Origin: DATMER01 sp963741305
Lineage (GTDB): Bacteria; Acidobacteriota; Thermoanaerobaculia; Multivoradales; UBA5704
DNA: 64,000 nt
Reading direction: 5' to 3'
NCBI GenBank assembly: GCA_963741305.1
Contig: CAVUHL010000003.1
Location: 6,758,001-6,822,000 of the forward strand
The notes under the pieces: model-generated
What the model saw: only the letters and a program-made list of their open reading frames with translations
Databases searched by the model: none
What the model was told of the DNA's origin: nothing
In this document: positions 63,770-64,000 of the stretch, one piece after another
How the letters are laid out: every line of letters begins with the position of its first letter
Position numbering within the stretch: the first letter of the stretch is position 1
Translations under genes and position numbers: made by a program

Positions 63770-64000
63770 CTAAATCAGCTTCCCCAACGGCCCCAGATCC
63801 AGGTTCAGATCCTTGGGCTCGATTCCGAAGCGCGCGGCCATGTCGTTGACGGTCTCTTCGAGCTTCATGAGGGCCACGCCCAGAGCTTCGATCTCCTCGG
63901 GCGTGAGAGTGTCGGCCTCCATGCGGCGGATCGCCTGCCTTTCCATCACCCTGCGGAGGAACTCGACCAGGGCGAGGACCAGCCGGACGACGGAGCGCTG
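63770..64000 (-). CDS. gvpK: Gas vesicle protein GvpK (C-terminal part)
   Basis: The minus-strand frame, open to the window edge, reads VVRLVLALVEFLRRVMERQ, then AIRRMEADTLTPEEIEALG and DLNLDLGPLGKLI before the stop. These are the conserved C-terminal blocks of GvpK, a minor protein needed for gas-vesicle assembly. 76 residues are in the window. Other gvp genes would lie beyond the right edge. Confidence 0.88.
   Translation of the reverse strand, partial: QRSVVRLVLALVEFLRRVMERQAIRRMEADTLTPEEIEALGVALMKLEETVNDMAARFGIEPKDLNLDLGPLGKLI

Overview
The window is high-GC DNA, densely coded on both strands. It looks like a chromosomal segment of an Acidobacteriota-type bacterium, possibly of the Thermoanaerobaculia kind. 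The support is two large secreted BNR/Asp-box repeat proteins of the kind abundant in that phylum, a GAF protein with a long Pro/acidic linker, a DUF3108 protein, a C4 zinc-ribbon protein, a DivIVA-like protein and an Rrf2-controlled SUF operon. The taxonomic call is inference; no rRNA is present.

Region 1 (2-22279, + strand) is a hybrid NRPS/PKS assembly line of three tightly coupled genes that enters from the left edge. Gene 1 reads (T)-C-A-T-C-T-C-A-T and ends in a roughly 460-residue ATP-grasp-like domain. Gene 2 reads KS-(no AT)-T-C-A(LYS2-like)-T-C-A-T. Gene 3 reads KS-AT-ACP-thioester reductase. Two expected domains are absent (an A domain in gene 1, an AT in gene 2), so loading in trans is probable. 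Release should be reductive.

Region 2 (22276-28894, - strand) carries a pseudo-rhomboid membrane protein, a NatAB-type ABC exporter, a small FlbD-like protein and a secreted BNR-repeat protein. A 1-kb intergenic stretch (28895-29927) is filled with repeats: two 21-bp-period arrays, a long inverted repeat and a palindromic dispersed element.

Region 3 (29928-43194) is mostly housekeeping and envelope: a LolA-like protein, a second BNR protein, rpsU, a lipoprotein, a GAF protein, a lytic transglycosylase, a sulfatase-fold lipoprotein, tRNA-Met, a zinc-ribbon protein, the PLP protein YggS and a DivIVA-like protein.

Region 4 (43196-46874, with outliers at 52214-53253 and 63367-63758) is rich in intact and decaying toxin-antitoxin genes: an AbiEii-like pair, RHH plus a frameshifted PIN, an MNT-like nucleotidyltransferase pair, an orphan XRE regulator, an intact VapBC pair and an AbrB antitoxin beside a decapitated PIN toxin. 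Between them lies an 18-unit degenerate 21-bp array (45389-45766).

Region 5 (46887-56708) holds a sialidase-like protein next to Cu/Zn superoxide dismutase, a DUF3108 protein, M14 and M28 peptidases, a membrane hydrolase, a regulator and an orphan hybrid histidine kinase. Region 6 (56817-62937, - strand) is a compact rrf2-sufBCDSU-sufT operon for Fe-S cluster assembly. The right edge holds the 3' end of gvpK, so a gas-vesicle cluster probably continues outside the window.

The strongest candidates for something undescribed are the ATP-grasp-terminated NRPS with its gapped modules, and a set of four intergenic arrays that share an exact 21-bp period (two helical turns) while differing in sequence.
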